From Aquella oligotrophica (GTDB lineage: Bacteria; Pseudomonadota; Gammaproteobacteria; Burkholderiales; UBA11063), in assembly GCF_002892535.1 (NCBI RefSeq), contig NZ_CP024847.1:62001-126000 (forward strand): a stretch of 64,000 nucleotides of DNA. Reading direction: 5' to 3'. The notes under the pieces are model-generated. The model searched no databases and had not been told where the DNA came from. It saw only the letters and a list, made by a program, of their open reading frames with translations. Positions within the stretch are counted from its first letter, which is position 1, and every line of letters starts with the position of its first letter. Positions 26,537 to 36,119 of the stretch are shown piece by piece. A program made the position numbers and the translations under genes.

Positions 26537-28768
26537 ATGCAGAAGAAAATAATCTCAGTCTTGATCGCCTCAGGTGTATTTCTAGCCATAACTAATGTAA
26601 TGGCAGAAGGTAACTCCCCAAAAAACAAAAATAACAATAATAGCTCAATAGCCTCTTCACCAAGTCTGGATCTATCCCCTTTACGTAATTTAAATACTGT
26701 AGATAACCCTATGGATAAAGATTATAACTATCACCAAGCATTTAAAAAGCTTGATGTAAATCAGCTAAAAAAAGATATGCAAGCATTATTAACCCAATCA
26801 CAAGACTGGTGGCCAGCTGACTATGGTAATTATGGTCCATTCTTTATTCGTTTATCATGGCATGATGCTGGGACGTATCGAATTTCTGATGGTCGTGGTG
26901 GAGCAAATCGTGGACAACAACGTTTTTCACCACTTAATAGCTGGCCAGATAATGTTAACTTAGATAAAGCCCGTCAATTACTCTGGCCATTAAAACAGAA
27001 ATATGGCAATGCCGTTTCATGGTCTGATCTGATTGTTTTAGCAGGGACAGTTTCGCTGGAATCAATGGGGATGAAACCAATTGGCTTTGCTTTTGGGCGT
27101 GAAGATGATTGGCAGGGTGATGATACGAATTGGGGAGCTAGCCCAGAAGTATTATCATCGAATGTAAAAAATGGTAAATTATTAAAACCATTCTCTGCTA
27201 CGCAAATGGGATTGATTTATGTAAATCCTGAAGGCCCAGATGGCAAACCTGATCGTGCCGGAGCTGCTAGTGGTATTCGCCAAGCCTTCGGTGGTATGGG
27301 GATGAATGATGAAGAAACGGTTGCACTTATTGCCGGTGGACATGCTTTTGGTAAAGCGCATGGTGCAGCTCCTGCGAATAAATACGTTGGTCCAGCACCA
27401 GACAAAGCTCCAATTGAACAACAAGGATTTGGTTGGCAAAGTAGCTATAAAAGCGGTAAAGGTGCAGATGCAATTGGTAGTGGACTTGAAGGTGCATGGA
27501 CATCAAGCCCAACCATGTGGAATTACGACTATCTAAGAAATTTATACACACTAAACTGGCAATTGACAAAAAGTCCGGGTGGAGCTCATCAATGGGTACC
27601 TACAAATGCTACTCAACAAAATATGGTTCCTGATGCATATAAATCAGATGTAACCCATAAACCGATGATGTTTACGACTGATCTGGCATTAAAAGAAGAT
27701 CCGGTATTTAACAAATATGCAGAGGAATTTTACAAAAATCCACAGGAATTCCAGAAAGCTTTTGCTAATGCGTGGTTTAAACTGACACATCGCGATATGG
27801 GACCAAAATCAAGATATATGGGTCCATGGATTCCACAGCAAGATTTCATCTGGCAAGATCCTTTACCTAAAGCTAATTATAAACAAGTCTCACCGCAAGA
27901 CATAGCTCAACTGAAAAAAGATATCTTGAATTCTGGACTTACGAATAGTCAGTTAGTGAGAACCGCGTGGGATTCGGCATCAACTTATCGTAAGACTGAT
28001 TATCGCGGTGGTTCAAATGGAGGCAGAATAGCCCTTGCTCCAGAAAAAGATTGGGCGATGAATGAACCAGCTCAGTTAGCTAAAGTATTAGCAAAACTGA
28101 AGGCTATCCAGACAAACTTTAATAATAGCAAACAAGATGGTACTAAAGTATCATTGGCGGATTTGATAGTCTTAGGTGGTAATACCGCTATTGAGCAAGC
28201 AGCTAAAAATGCTGGCTATAATATTCAAGTTCCATTTACTCCGGGTAGAACTGATGCTACCCAAGAGCAAACTGATATTGCAGCTACAAATTACCTAAAA
28301 ACCAAGTCAGATGGTTTCATAAACTATACTGATGGTAGTGAAAATCCAAATAAACTACCACAGGCATTGGTAGAAAAAGCTAGTATGCTTAATTTAAATG
28401 TGCCCGAGATGACTGCGCTTATTGGTGGTCTGCGTGTATTAAATACTAATTATCAAGGCTCTAGTGATGGAGTATTTACAACTACACCGGGTAAACTTAA
28501 TAATGCTTATTTTGTGAACCTGCTTGATATGTCAACCGCATGGAAAAAAGCAACCAAAAATGGTGAATATATCGGTTATGATAGACAAACAGGTAAACAG
28601 AAGTGGACAGGGTCATCTGTTGATTTGATTTTTGGTTCTAATTCCGAGTTAAAAGCGGTGGCACAAGTTTATGCTGAAAATGGTAATGAGCAGAAATTTG
28701 TCAATGACTTTGTCAAAGCTTGGAATAAGGTTATGATGTTAGGCAGATTTGACTTGCTTAATAAATAA
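26537..28768 (+). CDS. katG: catalase-peroxidase, exported form
   Basis: 743 residues of bifunctional haem catalase-peroxidase. A Sec signal peptide (about 1-23, ending VMA) and a polar linker precede the catalytic part, so it should act in the periplasm, as in KatP-like enzymes. The distal-site residues R105, W108 and H109 (RLSWHDAG), the Trp-Tyr-Met adduct partners Y228 (LIYVNPEG) and M254, and the proximal H269 (GGHAFGK) are all present. The C-terminal peroxidase-like half is complete. It removes hydrogen peroxide at the cell surface. Expression may be controlled by the attenuator-like leader. Confidence 0.96.
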   Translation: MQKKIISVLIASGVFLAITNVMAEGNSPKNKNNNNSSIASSPSLDLSPLRNLNTVDNPMDKDYNYHQAFKKLDVNQLKKDMQALLTQSQDWWPADYGNYGPFFIRLSWHDAGTYRISDGRGGANRGQQRFSPLNSWPDNVNLDKARQLLWPLKQKYGNAVSWSDLIVLAGTVSLESMGMKPIGFAFGREDDWQGDDTNWGASPEVLSSNVKNGKLLKPFSATQMGLIYVNPEGPDGKPDRAGAASGIRQAFGGMGMNDEETVALIAGGHAFGKAHGAAPANKYVGPAPDKAPIEQQGFGWQSSYKSGKGADAIGSGLEGAWTSSPTMWNYDYLRNLYTLNWQLTKSPGGAHQWVPTNATQQNMVPDAYKSDVTHKPMMFTTDLALKEDPVFNKYAEEFYKNPQEFQKAFANAWFKLTHRDMGPKSRYMGPWIPQQDFIWQDPLPKANYKQVSPQDIAQLKKDILNSGLTNSQLVRTAWDSASTYRKTDYRGGSNGGRIALAPEKDWAMNEPAQLAKVLAKLKAIQTNFNNSKQDGTKVSLADLIVLGGNTAIEQAAKNAGYNIQVPFTPGRTDATQEQTDIAATNYLKTKSDGFINYTDGSENPNKLPQALVEKASMLNLNVPEMTALIGGLRVLNTNYQGSSDGVFTTTPGKLNNAYFVNLLDMSTAWKKATKNGEYIGYDRQTGKQKWTGSSVDLIFGSNSELKAVAQVYAENGNEQKFVNDFVKAWNKVMMLGRFDLLNK

Positions 28769-28904
28769 AATCTCTGATTACAAGATTAGACTATTCTCAT
28801 AATCCTGCTTTTAGACCAGGGAAATAAAGATGCATTAAGAAACAGAGTATAGGCTCTATCACATAAATCTTTATAAAGCATACAAGAGATTAGAAAAAAC
28901 CATC

Positions 28905-28944
28905 AAAGTAATAACCCATCATATATGATGAGTTATTACTTTTT
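28905..28944. terminator. bidirectional terminator between katG and the aerolysin-like gene
   Basis: A long hairpin (AAAGTAATAAC-C-CATCAT with ATGATG-A-GTTATTACTTT, one mismatch) with A- and T-runs on both sides, between convergent genes. Confidence 0.9.
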
Positions 28945-28969
28945 AAATCAACCATTAAATATTGCTAGA

Positions 28970-30508
28970 TTAATTAAGCGGTTTGATAAAATCCTTTGGA
29001 TTACTTGATTGATTTTTTAATCCTAAAGCAATCGAACTCTCAACCCAAACAAGTTCTTGATGATAGCCAATTTCTCCTGTGTAATTTCCCGCTGTAATTA
29101 TGTTAATACTTTTACTTACATGATTTACGCTAAGCCCTTTATCAAGGACAGCATTTGGAGAAAAAAGTACCACATAAGGATCAATTTTTGCATGGGTCGT
29201 ACTACTACAATTACCATCTAAAGCTATTTTGGCACGTAGCTTCAAATCTTTCAATTCATATTCAGCTTTATAACTACCAGTTTGTTTGGCTCTTGATGTT
29301 TTGCCATAGTAACTAACTTTAGTACGTGGATTAATCTTCACCGTCTGTTGTAACTCTTGGCTAGTCTCTTTAGCCTCAGTCTTAGTTTCAGTATTAGAAG
29401 AGTTAAATTCATAATTCGCATTTATTTCAAAACTCTTACTAGATATATCCTTAACTCCAAAACTACCAGCAAACTTGATGCTTGTTCCAGCTTTCCAGCC
29501 TGTTGTAGTTTGAGTGGAAATTGTATTTGTGTTTTTAATTATTGTTTTTAATGTTTTTCCTTCCTGTGCTGTGGATGTATTATTAATAGCCTCTTGTGTT
29601 TCTGTTTGTATTGGATCTAATTCAATTGGCTTATTCCTTTTTATCTCAATGTTTGGATTATTATTTAACTTAAAGCTAGGTTGAAATACCTGACACAATT
29701 TTAACTTTGAGAACTCATTAAGATTAATTTCTTTATCGTCAATTGTTCTTATTGCTTGCTGTTTTTCTTGATTATTCAACTTATTAAAATTGTCATATAC
29801 TTCATGGTTAAGAACCTGAGACAACTCATCATTATCTTTGCCAGAATCGGATACTAAATATAGATCTTGAGTATCACTCTTGGAAAAAAGTAGGGCAAGC
29901 CCTGCCCCATCTGCAAATTGTTTGAGGCCAATTATTCCTTCGTCATGATTTTTCCAACCAGTGAAGTATTCTTCAGTCCAACAGTATGGATCTCTGCCAC
30001 CAGTACATCTTTGTTTAGTTTTCCTCTCATAAACATAAGACTGTTTGATTGGAGCTAGGATATTCCAGCCATCTTTTTGCCAGACACTATGCACATTAAA
30101 TACATTCATCTTAGTATGCCCGCCATCTGTAGTTCTATCTTCATGCTTCCCTGTTGTTGCACTCCGGATATCTACTGCAAAATTTGATGAACCATCAGCT
30201 TTATCATCCTGACGATATACAGATAGTCTGAATTTAGTCAATTCGCCATATCCCCCCCAATCTGGTTGTACTTTTATTACTCCACAAGCTCCAACCGACA
30301 AAGGAAACTCCCATTTAGTATTAATACCCGCACCACCAGGAACCTCAACTTGAATATTATGTGGCTGCGCCAATCCAACTTTAACTGGCACACCTGTTTC
30401 ATTACATACCCTAAAGTTTTTAGTAATTTCATTATGCCATGCATAAGCATTTGTTGATAATAAAGTAGCACCAGCTGCAACAACCAGATAAAGTTTATTT
30501 AGTTTCAT
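28970..30508 (-). CDS. secreted aerolysin-like (ETX/MTX2-type) pore-forming toxin candidate
   Basis: 512 residues with a clear signal peptide (cut after NAYA, about 23). The N-terminal 280 residues contain several cysteines and W/Y-rich segments and may bind a target surface. The region about 300-430 has the look of an aerolysin-family beta-pore domain. It has alternating polar, Thr/Ser-rich strands (NTNTISTQTTTGWKAG), an amphipathic SFEINANYEFNSSNTETKTE stretch, a KINPRTKVSYYGKTSRAK segment and then TGSYKAEYEL. A run GGGGGGG lies in codons for DWGGYG (plus strand C7 at 30252-30258). The gene has its own promoter with a 32-bp element shared with the gene at 14826. The name rests on sequence pattern, not on a search. 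Confidence 0.6.
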   Translation of the reverse strand: MKLNKLYLVVAAGATLLSTNAYAWHNEITKNFRVCNETGVPVKVGLAQPHNIQVEVPGGAGINTKWEFPLSVGACGVIKVQPDWGGYGELTKFRLSVYRQDDKADGSSNFAVDIRSATTGKHEDRTTDGGHTKMNVFNVHSVWQKDGWNILAPIKQSYVYERKTKQRCTGGRDPYCWTEEYFTGWKNHDEGIIGLKQFADGAGLALLFSKSDTQDLYLVSDSGKDNDELSQVLNHEVYDNFNKLNNQEKQQAIRTIDDKEINLNEFSKLKLCQVFQPSFKLNNNPNIEIKRNKPIELDPIQTETQEAINNTSTAQEGKTLKTIIKNTNTISTQTTTGWKAGTSIKFAGSFGVKDISSKSFEINANYEFNSSNTETKTEAKETSQELQQTVKINPRTKVSYYGKTSRAKQTGSYKAEYELKDLKLRAKIALDGNCSSTTHAKIDPYVVLFSPNAVLDKGLSVNHVSKSINIITAGNYTGEIGYHQELVWVESSIALGLKNQSSNPKDFIKPLN

Positions 30509-30565
30509 AATGATTCCCTTGAAAATTTATTTTTACCACAATTGGTTTTATCTTCTGATAACGGT

Positions 30566-30594
30566 ATTATATAAAACGATCATGAGCAAGTAAA
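30566..30594 (-). promoter_or_regulatory. predicted promoter of the aerolysin-like gene
   Basis: On the minus strand -35 TTTACT (30589-30594) and -10 TATAAT (30566-30571) are 17 bases apart. The -35 overlaps the start of shared element copy B. Confidence 0.6.
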
Positions 30595-30621
30595 TATACG
30601 TTTATGTATAACAAGCATGCA
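30590..30621. promoter_or_regulatory. 32-bp shared promoter element, copy B
   Basis: Matches copy A (15797-15828) at 29 of 32 bases with no gap, including TATAC-N6-GTATA and GCATGC. Placed, like copy A, immediately upstream of and touching the predicted -35. Confidence 0.65.
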
Positions 30622-30693
30622 AAAACGTATAGCCTTATTTATCAAGATGAAAAGCAGAGAAAGAAGCGATCCACTCCAAATGCTTTGAGTATA

Positions 30694-31875
30694 TTAACGT
30701 GCACCAACTGGAACGGTTATGACTGGGGATGTCTGAGAGTTATTTACGCCAAGTCCAGCTTTCATATTCATAAGTCGTACAAGTAGAGCAAAAGTTGCTT
30801 TTGAATCAATATCTGACTTACTGATATAAAACCAATGCCCATTAACTTTGGTTTTTACAAATGCACCTACAGGCTCACTTTCACTAGTCTTAATCTCCAT
30901 TAGCCCCTTCATAAGTGGACTCCAGTCATAATTATTGCCATTGCTATCTTTAAGTTCTGGCACATAGCCCGCTTTTACATCTGCCTCTGGTACTTGAACT
31001 GCATGGGATAAAAATGCCATCATCGCATTTAGCGAGCGCATCTGAACAAAAACGAGATTCTTTGCCAGATCCTGCGAATTTTCTTCTTCCATAAAGCCAG
31101 TCTTACCCATCCGTAGATTATAAATATTCTGGTTTGTCATGATAATATCTTTGCTAGAGGCTGAAATATCAAGCATTTTCTTGATCTGTAGCGCATCCGC
31201 AGATTGATAATTATCTTTGGTAAAATCAATGATAACTCCAGCCTTGCTATGACTAATTTCAACCGGATCAATATATAGCTGGCGGGCTTTAATCATTTTT
31301 AACATTAATTGAACATAAGTATAATACTCTTGATACTGAGGAATCTGCTTAACTCGAGCATTCGCCGCGCTAGAAGCATTATCAAGTCCACCCACCCAAT
31401 CAAATACTAGACGCATGATTAACTCATCATCACTAATACCACCATTTACAAGAAGCGCCAAATCATGAAAATCAACTGGCTGCTGTAAGGCTGCAACAAA
31501 AGTTGCATCATTAATTGGCACATAAGAAATAGTTGGAGCATCAGAATAACTGGTTGACGGGGTAACCCCTAATGTTCCAGTATTGACTGATGGATTAACG
31601 GCATTATTCCCCGAACCCATTGCCTGCCCGGATACAGTCGCACTAATACTACGGGTAAATTGGTAAGATGCGGTTACACTAGTTACTTTTAGGTATGAAG
31701 TTGGCTCGGCATAACGCAAACGGACAATATTTTTCAAGATCTGTTCGTAGTCAGTCTCACGAACTATATCATTATATGCTTCCCGATCAATATCTATCTG
31801 CTTAGGTCCGATTGAAGCGCATCCACTAATTAGGACTAGTGAGCTAATTATTATCGAAATCTGCCGTTTAAACAT
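30694..31875 (-). CDS. conserved lipoprotein of unknown function
   Basis: 393 residues from the ATG at 31875, which has GGAGAGG upstream; a TTG at 31890 would add five residues and place the ribosome site inside the gene. Lipobox ISGC (C19 of this form). The segment beginning IDIDREAYNDIVRETDYEQ, followed by ILKNIVRLRYAEPTSYLKV, is a pattern I associate with a widespread but uncharacterised proteobacterial lipoprotein family. No enzyme motif is visible. It is probably anchored in the outer membrane. Confidence 0.7.
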   Translation of the reverse strand: MFKRQISIIISSLVLISGCASIGPKQIDIDREAYNDIVRETDYEQILKNIVRLRYAEPTSYLKVTSVTASYQFTRSISATVSGQAMGSGNNAVNPSVNTGTLGVTPSTSYSDAPTISYVPINDATFVAALQQPVDFHDLALLVNGGISDDELIMRLVFDWVGGLDNASSAANARVKQIPQYQEYYTYVQLMLKMIKARQLYIDPVEISHSKAGVIIDFTKDNYQSADALQIKKMLDISASSKDIIMTNQNIYNLRMGKTGFMEEENSQDLAKNLVFVQMRSLNAMMAFLSHAVQVPEADVKAGYVPELKDSNGNNYDWSPLMKGLMEIKTSESEPVGAFVKTKVNGHWFYISKSDIDSKATFALLVRLMNMKAGLGVNNSQTSPVITVPVGAR

Positions 31876-32130
31876 TTTCCACCTCTCCAATTAATCTAAC
31901 CAAATTTTAACATTCAGGATAAGTTTAGACTATTGAAAGAGGTTGTTACTAGGTAAACAAACTAGCTTACTATTGACATTGATTGCAAACATAGGAGGCA
32001 GAAGCCTTTATTTTCAATATTTAAGGTGAAAAATTTAAGTGTAGTATATTCCTGCATTCTTAGAACCTGTTTGGAATTAAATTGCCAAAAGGATTAAACT
32101 ACTGGCTGTTAGTAATAAAGAGCGAGTACA

Positions 32131-32487
32131 ATGAGAAAATCATATCCAAGCGACGTAAGCAGAGAACAATTTGAGTTAATATTGCCAGAATTAGAATTAG
32201 CACGTAAAAAGACAAAACCTCGCAAAATAGATCTGTACGATGTATTTTGCGCAGTCTACTATGTTCTCAAAAGTGGTTGCCAATGGCGAATGTTACCAAG
32301 TGATTTTCCAAAATGGGAAACAGTTTATTTTTACTTTAACATGTGGGCAAAAAAGCCAGAAAGCAATGAAGACAGTATTATAGAGATAGTCTTAAAAAAA
32401 ATTGGTAGGCTTAGTACGTACCGAAAATGGCAGGAACGCAATGACGAGTTTCTGCATAGTAGACGCACAAAGCGTGAAGAATACTAA
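32131..32487 (+). CDS. IS5-family transposase, N-terminal frame (orfA)
   Basis: 118 residues with the IS5-type N-terminal domain (DUF4096-like): MRKSYPSDVSREQFELI, then DVFCAVYYVLKSGCQWRMLP and FYFNMWAKK. It lacks the catalytic residues, which are in the next frame. An A8 run (32394-32401) near its end is the likely slippage site for making the full transposase. The last 25 or so residues after the run are probably not part of the active protein. Confidence 0.88.
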   Translation: MRKSYPSDVSREQFELILPELELARKKTKPRKIDLYDVFCAVYYVLKSGCQWRMLPSDFPKWETVYFYFNMWAKKPESNEDSIIEIVLKKIGRLSTYRKWQERNDEFLHSRRTKREEY

Positions 32488-32923
32488 TACAGCCGAGAAT
32501 AAGGGCTATGATGCGGGTAAAAAAGTATCAGGAATAAAGCGTCACATTGCAGTAGACACGCAGGGACTACCACATGCTATTCATGTTACAACTGCAAATG
32601 TAACTGACCGCGCAGGAGCAATATTAATGTTTGAAGGAGCCAAACGTAATCTGGCTGGGGTACAGAATATATTGGTAGATGGAGGTTATAGAGGCGATAG
32701 CTTTGCAACCGAAGTCCATCGAATATTAAATGCTAGAGTTGAAGTTGTTAAAAGAAATGAGCTGCATCAGTTTGTGGTTTTACCCAAGAGATGGATTGTT
32801 GAGCGTTCCTTTAGCTGGCTTGAGAAATGCCGTAGATTATGGAAAAATTGTGAGAGATACTTAGGTACTAGCCTACAAATGGTATCTCTTGCTTTTGTAG
32901 GCTTAATTTTGAAAAGATTCTAA
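32402..32923 (+). CDS. IS5-family transposase, catalytic frame (orfB)
   Basis: Frame +1 relative to orfA. It holds the DDE catalytic residues: D in CIVDAQSVKNT, D in LVDGGYRGDSF and E in VERSFSWLEKCRRLWKNCER. It is probably expressed by frameshifting at A8 rather than from its own start, so the given start is only the open-frame limit. Both halves look intact, so the element may be active. Confidence 0.88.
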   Translation: MVGLVRTENGRNAMTSFCIVDAQSVKNTNTAENKGYDAGKKVSGIKRHIAVDTQGLPHAIHVTTANVTDRAGAILMFEGAKRNLAGVQNILVDGGYRGDSFATEVHRILNARVEVVKRNELHQFVVLPKRWIVERSFSWLEKCRRLWKNCERYLGTSLQMVSLAFVGLILKRF

Positions 32924-32939
32924 ACAGGTTCTTAAATAA

Positions 32940-33524
32940 CTATTTACCCCCGCGTACAGCCCAAATATAAGCTATACTCCCATCATTTGAGGGCAATGAA
33001 GAAGTGTTACCCTTCTCAAAGCTAACATACCATGCTCCATTTCCACCAGGAGTAGATGACCAATAATTCGATGGGTTTACACCTGAGAACCCAGCAGAAT
33101 TTAACCAATCTGCTTGATTCCCATTTGTAGCAGCAAAGTTAAATAAACTTAATAGTTCAGTTTGTGCAGGCAAACGCCAGTCACTATAACCACATAAGCG
33201 ATAGCCAGTGGCACTAGGATTAGTATTCATTTGTGCTACCTTATACTGAGCAGTGCCACTAGTAGCGCTATCACCCCAAGTTCCATCTCCAAGTAAACTA
33301 CCATTTTTTACCCACATCAAACCTGTAAGCTTATCGGTTATACAATCACCATTTACTACAAAGCGATTATTAGGCCATTCTTTCCCAGCTCCGGCTGCAG
33401 ATGGTCCAGTTTTTGATACATAAGCAATATTATCCGCATTTATATTCCCTATCAAAGCTACTAGTACTATCGTTATATAGTTTCTAGCGTGATTTACAAA
33501 CCATTCATTTTTATTGTATTTCAT
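32940..33524 (-). CDS. exported DUF1566-domain protein
   Basis: 194 residues from the ATG at 33524 (GGGAG ribosome site); a longer start at 33545 is unlikely. A signal-like segment is at about 12-29. The rest is one DUF1566 (Lcl C-terminal) domain: CITDKLTGLMWVKNG, CGYSDWRLPAQTELLSLFNF, SNYWSSTPGGNGAWYVSF and a final WAVRGG. It parallels the C-terminal domain of the next gene upstream (33587), so the pair probably arose by duplication. These domains occur in surface and adhesion-like proteins; no activity is known. Confidence 0.8.
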   Translation of the reverse strand: MKYNKNEWFVNHARNYITIVLVALIGNINADNIAYVSKTGPSAAGAGKEWPNNRFVVNGDCITDKLTGLMWVKNGSLLGDGTWGDSATSGTAQYKVAQMNTNPSATGYRLCGYSDWRLPAQTELLSLFNFAATNGNQADWLNSAGFSGVNPSNYWSSTPGGNGAWYVSFEKGNTSSLPSNDGSIAYIWAVRGGK

Positions 33525-33586
33525 TAAAATCAACTCCCTTAGCACTTATAGAATCATGTCCAATATATTATCAAATATTAAAGTAC

Positions 33587-35818
33587 TCATTGTATCCCTC
33601 CACGTACTGGCCAAGCATAAAAACTTAGTGATTGATCAGCTGATCCACTATCGCCATTAGCCATGTTTACATACCATGCAGGATCATATGGAATAAAATC
33701 TCCCGGAAACCCACCAACTGTCGATGACCAATATTTAGCAGCATTTGCAGTAGAAGCATCATTCTTTACACCAATAAAGCCTTGTTGATTTAGCCAACTT
33801 CCCTGATTACCATCTACCGCAGAATAATTAAATAAGCTTAATAATTCTTTTTGCGTAGGTAATCGCCAGTCAGTATATCCACATTTACCACCTGCACTAT
33901 TAAAGTCTGCTACGGCTTTTTGTGCACTACCGCTAGCATTGCTATCGCTCCAAGTACATTTACTTGAACAAATCTCGCTAGCATCTTTTAACCACTCAAG
34001 CCCTGTTAGATTATCTTTTTGCGAATCATTACACGTTCCACCACCATTTTGCGTTCCAGCACTAAAACGTGTAGCTACTGTACCACCACTACCCCAAGTA
34101 ATCCCAGGATTAGTTTCAGACGATGCACCGACTTGTGGTGCTGGTAAATAAGTATATGGTGATATTACTATTCCAGATATGCTATTAAATGTCTGAGGCG
34201 ATGAATTACCATTAATAATAGCATTATTATTTGCCAATATTTGTAAACTGATTCCTGATTGTGTATAAGCTGTGCTTGGTGTATCTACGTTCATGCTATT
34301 ATTAATACTTGCAGGATTCCAGTAAGAATAATTATTACTCCCTGTATATGGTGTAATGATAAATATACAACTTTCTGCGCCAGATACTTCGCTATTAAGA
34401 TTACATGATGCTGGTGATACTGTATTTCCAGTTAACCCAGTTACTGTTGGTGTTATCGTACTACTACCTCCAGATATTGTTGCTGTAAACGCATAAGCAC
34501 TACCCATCATTGTTTGCCAATTAGCTACTGGAGTAATAGTCACCCCAGGGCCTACTGGCGTTGGCGTTGGGCTCGGCGTTGGCGTTGGGCTCGGCGTTGG
34601 CGTTGGCGTTGGGCTCGGCGTTGGCCATGGACTACTTGAACTAGTAGCGCTGATACTGCCTGTTATTATTGTCTTACCATTGTTGTAGCTTTGATTTATA
34701 CTAAATGGCTCATTTGCTGGTGATGATGGATTTGTCAATGATACCGTATAGCTGCTTGTGCTTCCTGTTGGTACATCTGCTTTCAATGTTCCACTACTAC
34801 TTCTGCTACTCATTGATAATGTCGCAGTTGGTTCTGTCACTGTTGCTACTGAAGAATTGCTGCTACTTACTGTAAAAGCTGTTGCTGCTACGCTACCGAT
34901 ATTTGCTACCGCCACCGTCTGGTTTGCATTTATTGAATTTAGTCCTATAGTTGATGGATAATTATATAATATCGCTTGATTGCTGACTGTAGTTAGTGTA
35001 TTTAATGCTGCTGAGGTAGCTATATTACTTGTTGTTCCATTTGCTGCTACTTCTGATATCTGGAGTTTAAAAGACAATGGCTTATCCTCTAAAGCTGCAG
35101 GAACGGTTATACTAAAGCTATCGCCTTGTTTAAGATTAGCAGCCCCGACTCCTAGATTATTACTTATCACATTCTGAAGAGCTAATGGCTGGTTATTTTC
35201 ATCTACTAGGACAGCATTATTGAATGCTCCGGTATTATTTGACAATACTGTCCCTACTATTACTACCAATACTGTATCATTACTTACTACAGGATAATAA
35301 CTAAGCTGGATTCCATTTATCCCACTAGTGGTCGTTGTTGCTACAGTATTTATCCCAATTGGTGCTTTTGCCGCTGTCTCAGGATTTGTGGACAAACTCT
35401 GTTTTATTCGGCTTAGTAAGTTGCTATTATTACTTGCTCCCACTACAAAGCTGCCACCAAATGCGCCTGATTCCAGATTTAGTTTCAGGATACAGCTCCC
35501 CAGTGATTCAATTACTGCACAGCTTTCTGCACTAGTACTGTCTATACTTACTTTTGTAGCTCCATCTACTACTGAATTAAGAGTATAGCTTATATTTCCT
35601 ACACTTCTACTTTCATCACTATTACTTACTACTATATAACCATTTCCTGATGTATTCTGAAAGCTCGATAACTCATAAGGTTGTGTAAATACCAAAGAAG
35701 ATACACTTCCCGATGGGGTTGGACTATTCCCACTGCCACTGCTCCCGCCACTACTACAAGCTGCGATTGAACTAGCCAAGAGTAGTAAATATAAGCTATT
35801 TATATTTTTTCTTTTCAT
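33587..35818 (-). CDS. large modular lipoprotein with Pro/Thr linker and C-terminal DUF1566 domain
   Basis: 743 residues. Lipobox SIAAC (C21) and a Gly/Ser linker. Residues about 40-390 are Ser/Thr/Asn-rich beta modules that resemble the N-terminal region of the 859-residue lipoprotein at 55048 (shared order: ACAVIESLGSC-like / ACANIAAKSSC-like, then a VLVDENNQ / ELVDESGN strand). A PTPSPTPTP linker lies at about 397-425, then another beta region and a DUF1566 domain (about 600-743: CGYTDWRLPTQKELLSLFNY). Probably displayed on the cell surface. The linker DNA is a GC-rich tandem repeat. Confidence 0.78.
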   Translation of the reverse strand: MKRKNINSLYLLLLASSIAACSSGGSSGSGNSPTPSGSVSSLVFTQPYELSSFQNTSGNGYIVVSNSDESRSVGNISYTLNSVVDGATKVSIDSTSAESCAVIESLGSCILKLNLESGAFGGSFVVGASNNSNLLSRIKQSLSTNPETAAKAPIGINTVATTTTSGINGIQLSYYPVVSNDTVLVVIVGTVLSNNTGAFNNAVLVDENNQPLALQNVISNNLGVGAANLKQGDSFSITVPAALEDKPLSFKLQISEVAANGTTSNIATSAALNTLTTVSNQAILYNYPSTIGLNSINANQTVAVANIGSVAATAFTVSSSNSSVATVTEPTATLSMSSRSSSGTLKADVPTGSTSSYTVSLTNPSSPANEPFSINQSYNNGKTIITGSISATSSSSPWPTPSPTPTPTPSPTPTPSPTPTPVGPGVTITPVANWQTMMGSAYAFTATISGGSSTITPTVTGLTGNTVSPASCNLNSEVSGAESCIFIITPYTGSNNYSYWNPASINNSMNVDTPSTAYTQSGISLQILANNNAIINGNSSPQTFNSISGIVISPYTYLPAPQVGASSETNPGITWGSGGTVATRFSAGTQNGGGTCNDSQKDNLTGLEWLKDASEICSSKCTWSDSNASGSAQKAVADFNSAGGKCGYTDWRLPTQKELLSLFNYSAVDGNQGSWLNQQGFIGVKNDASTANAAKYWSSTVGGFPGDFIPYDPAWYVNMANGDSGSADQSLSFYAWPVRGGIQ
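34553..34627. repeat. tandem repeat encoding the Pro/Thr linker
   Basis: Units of GGCGTT and GGGCTC repeat in 12- and 18-base blocks, encoding PTPSPT on the minus strand. All blocks are multiples of three, so gain or loss would change linker length without a frameshift. GC content is far above the surroundings. Confidence 0.85.
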
Positions 35819-36119
35819 TACTTACCTGATATTGTTAATATTTATCTCGTTAGTATTCTAACATTTTTGAAAAATTCATACTTTATCCGAAATGGATAAA
35901 TCATAAAAACACTTCATATTGTTAAGCAATACCTTAATTTAACGTACCAATTGCTGCAACAATTTACAACACTGTTAATCATAACAATAGTTATAGAGAA
36001 TTTATTGGTAGTTTATTACACATCATCAACTATATTCAAGGAGATGTAGTAGCCTTTCGGGATAAAGTTGTCTTTATTTAAGATCTTATCTGATTCGTCG
36101 ATATTACCTATAGTACAAA
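35819..36119. other. intergenic region with inverted repeat upstream of the modular lipoprotein
   Basis: The 301 bases between the lipoprotein start and the queE stop. TTTATCC-GAAAT-GGATAAA lies at about 35882-35900, some 65-80 bases upstream of the minus-strand lipoprotein start, a place for an operator. No ORF or clear terminator is seen. Confidence 0.5.

Larger units (their letters stand above)
32063..32931 (+). mobile_element. complete IS5-family (IS427-like) insertion sequence
   Basis: An 869-bp element. Terminal inverted repeats start GAACCTGTTTGGAATT on the left and GAACCTGTTTAGAATC on the right (14 of 16 identical). It carries a two-frame DDE transposase and lies six bases past the stop codon of the DUF1566 gene at 32940, so it broke no gene. 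Confidence 0.92.
32060..32934. repeat. TTA target-site duplication flanking the IS
   Basis: TTA at 32060-32062 and TTA at 32932-32934 directly flank the inverted repeats. A TNA duplication is what the IS427 group of IS5 elements makes. Confidence 0.8.

Noticed and set aside
30604-30786. 60-codon plus-strand ORF upstream of the aerolysin-like gene
   Set aside because: It starts inside the shared promoter element and runs into the 3' end of the lipoprotein gene on the other strand; composition is not protein-like.
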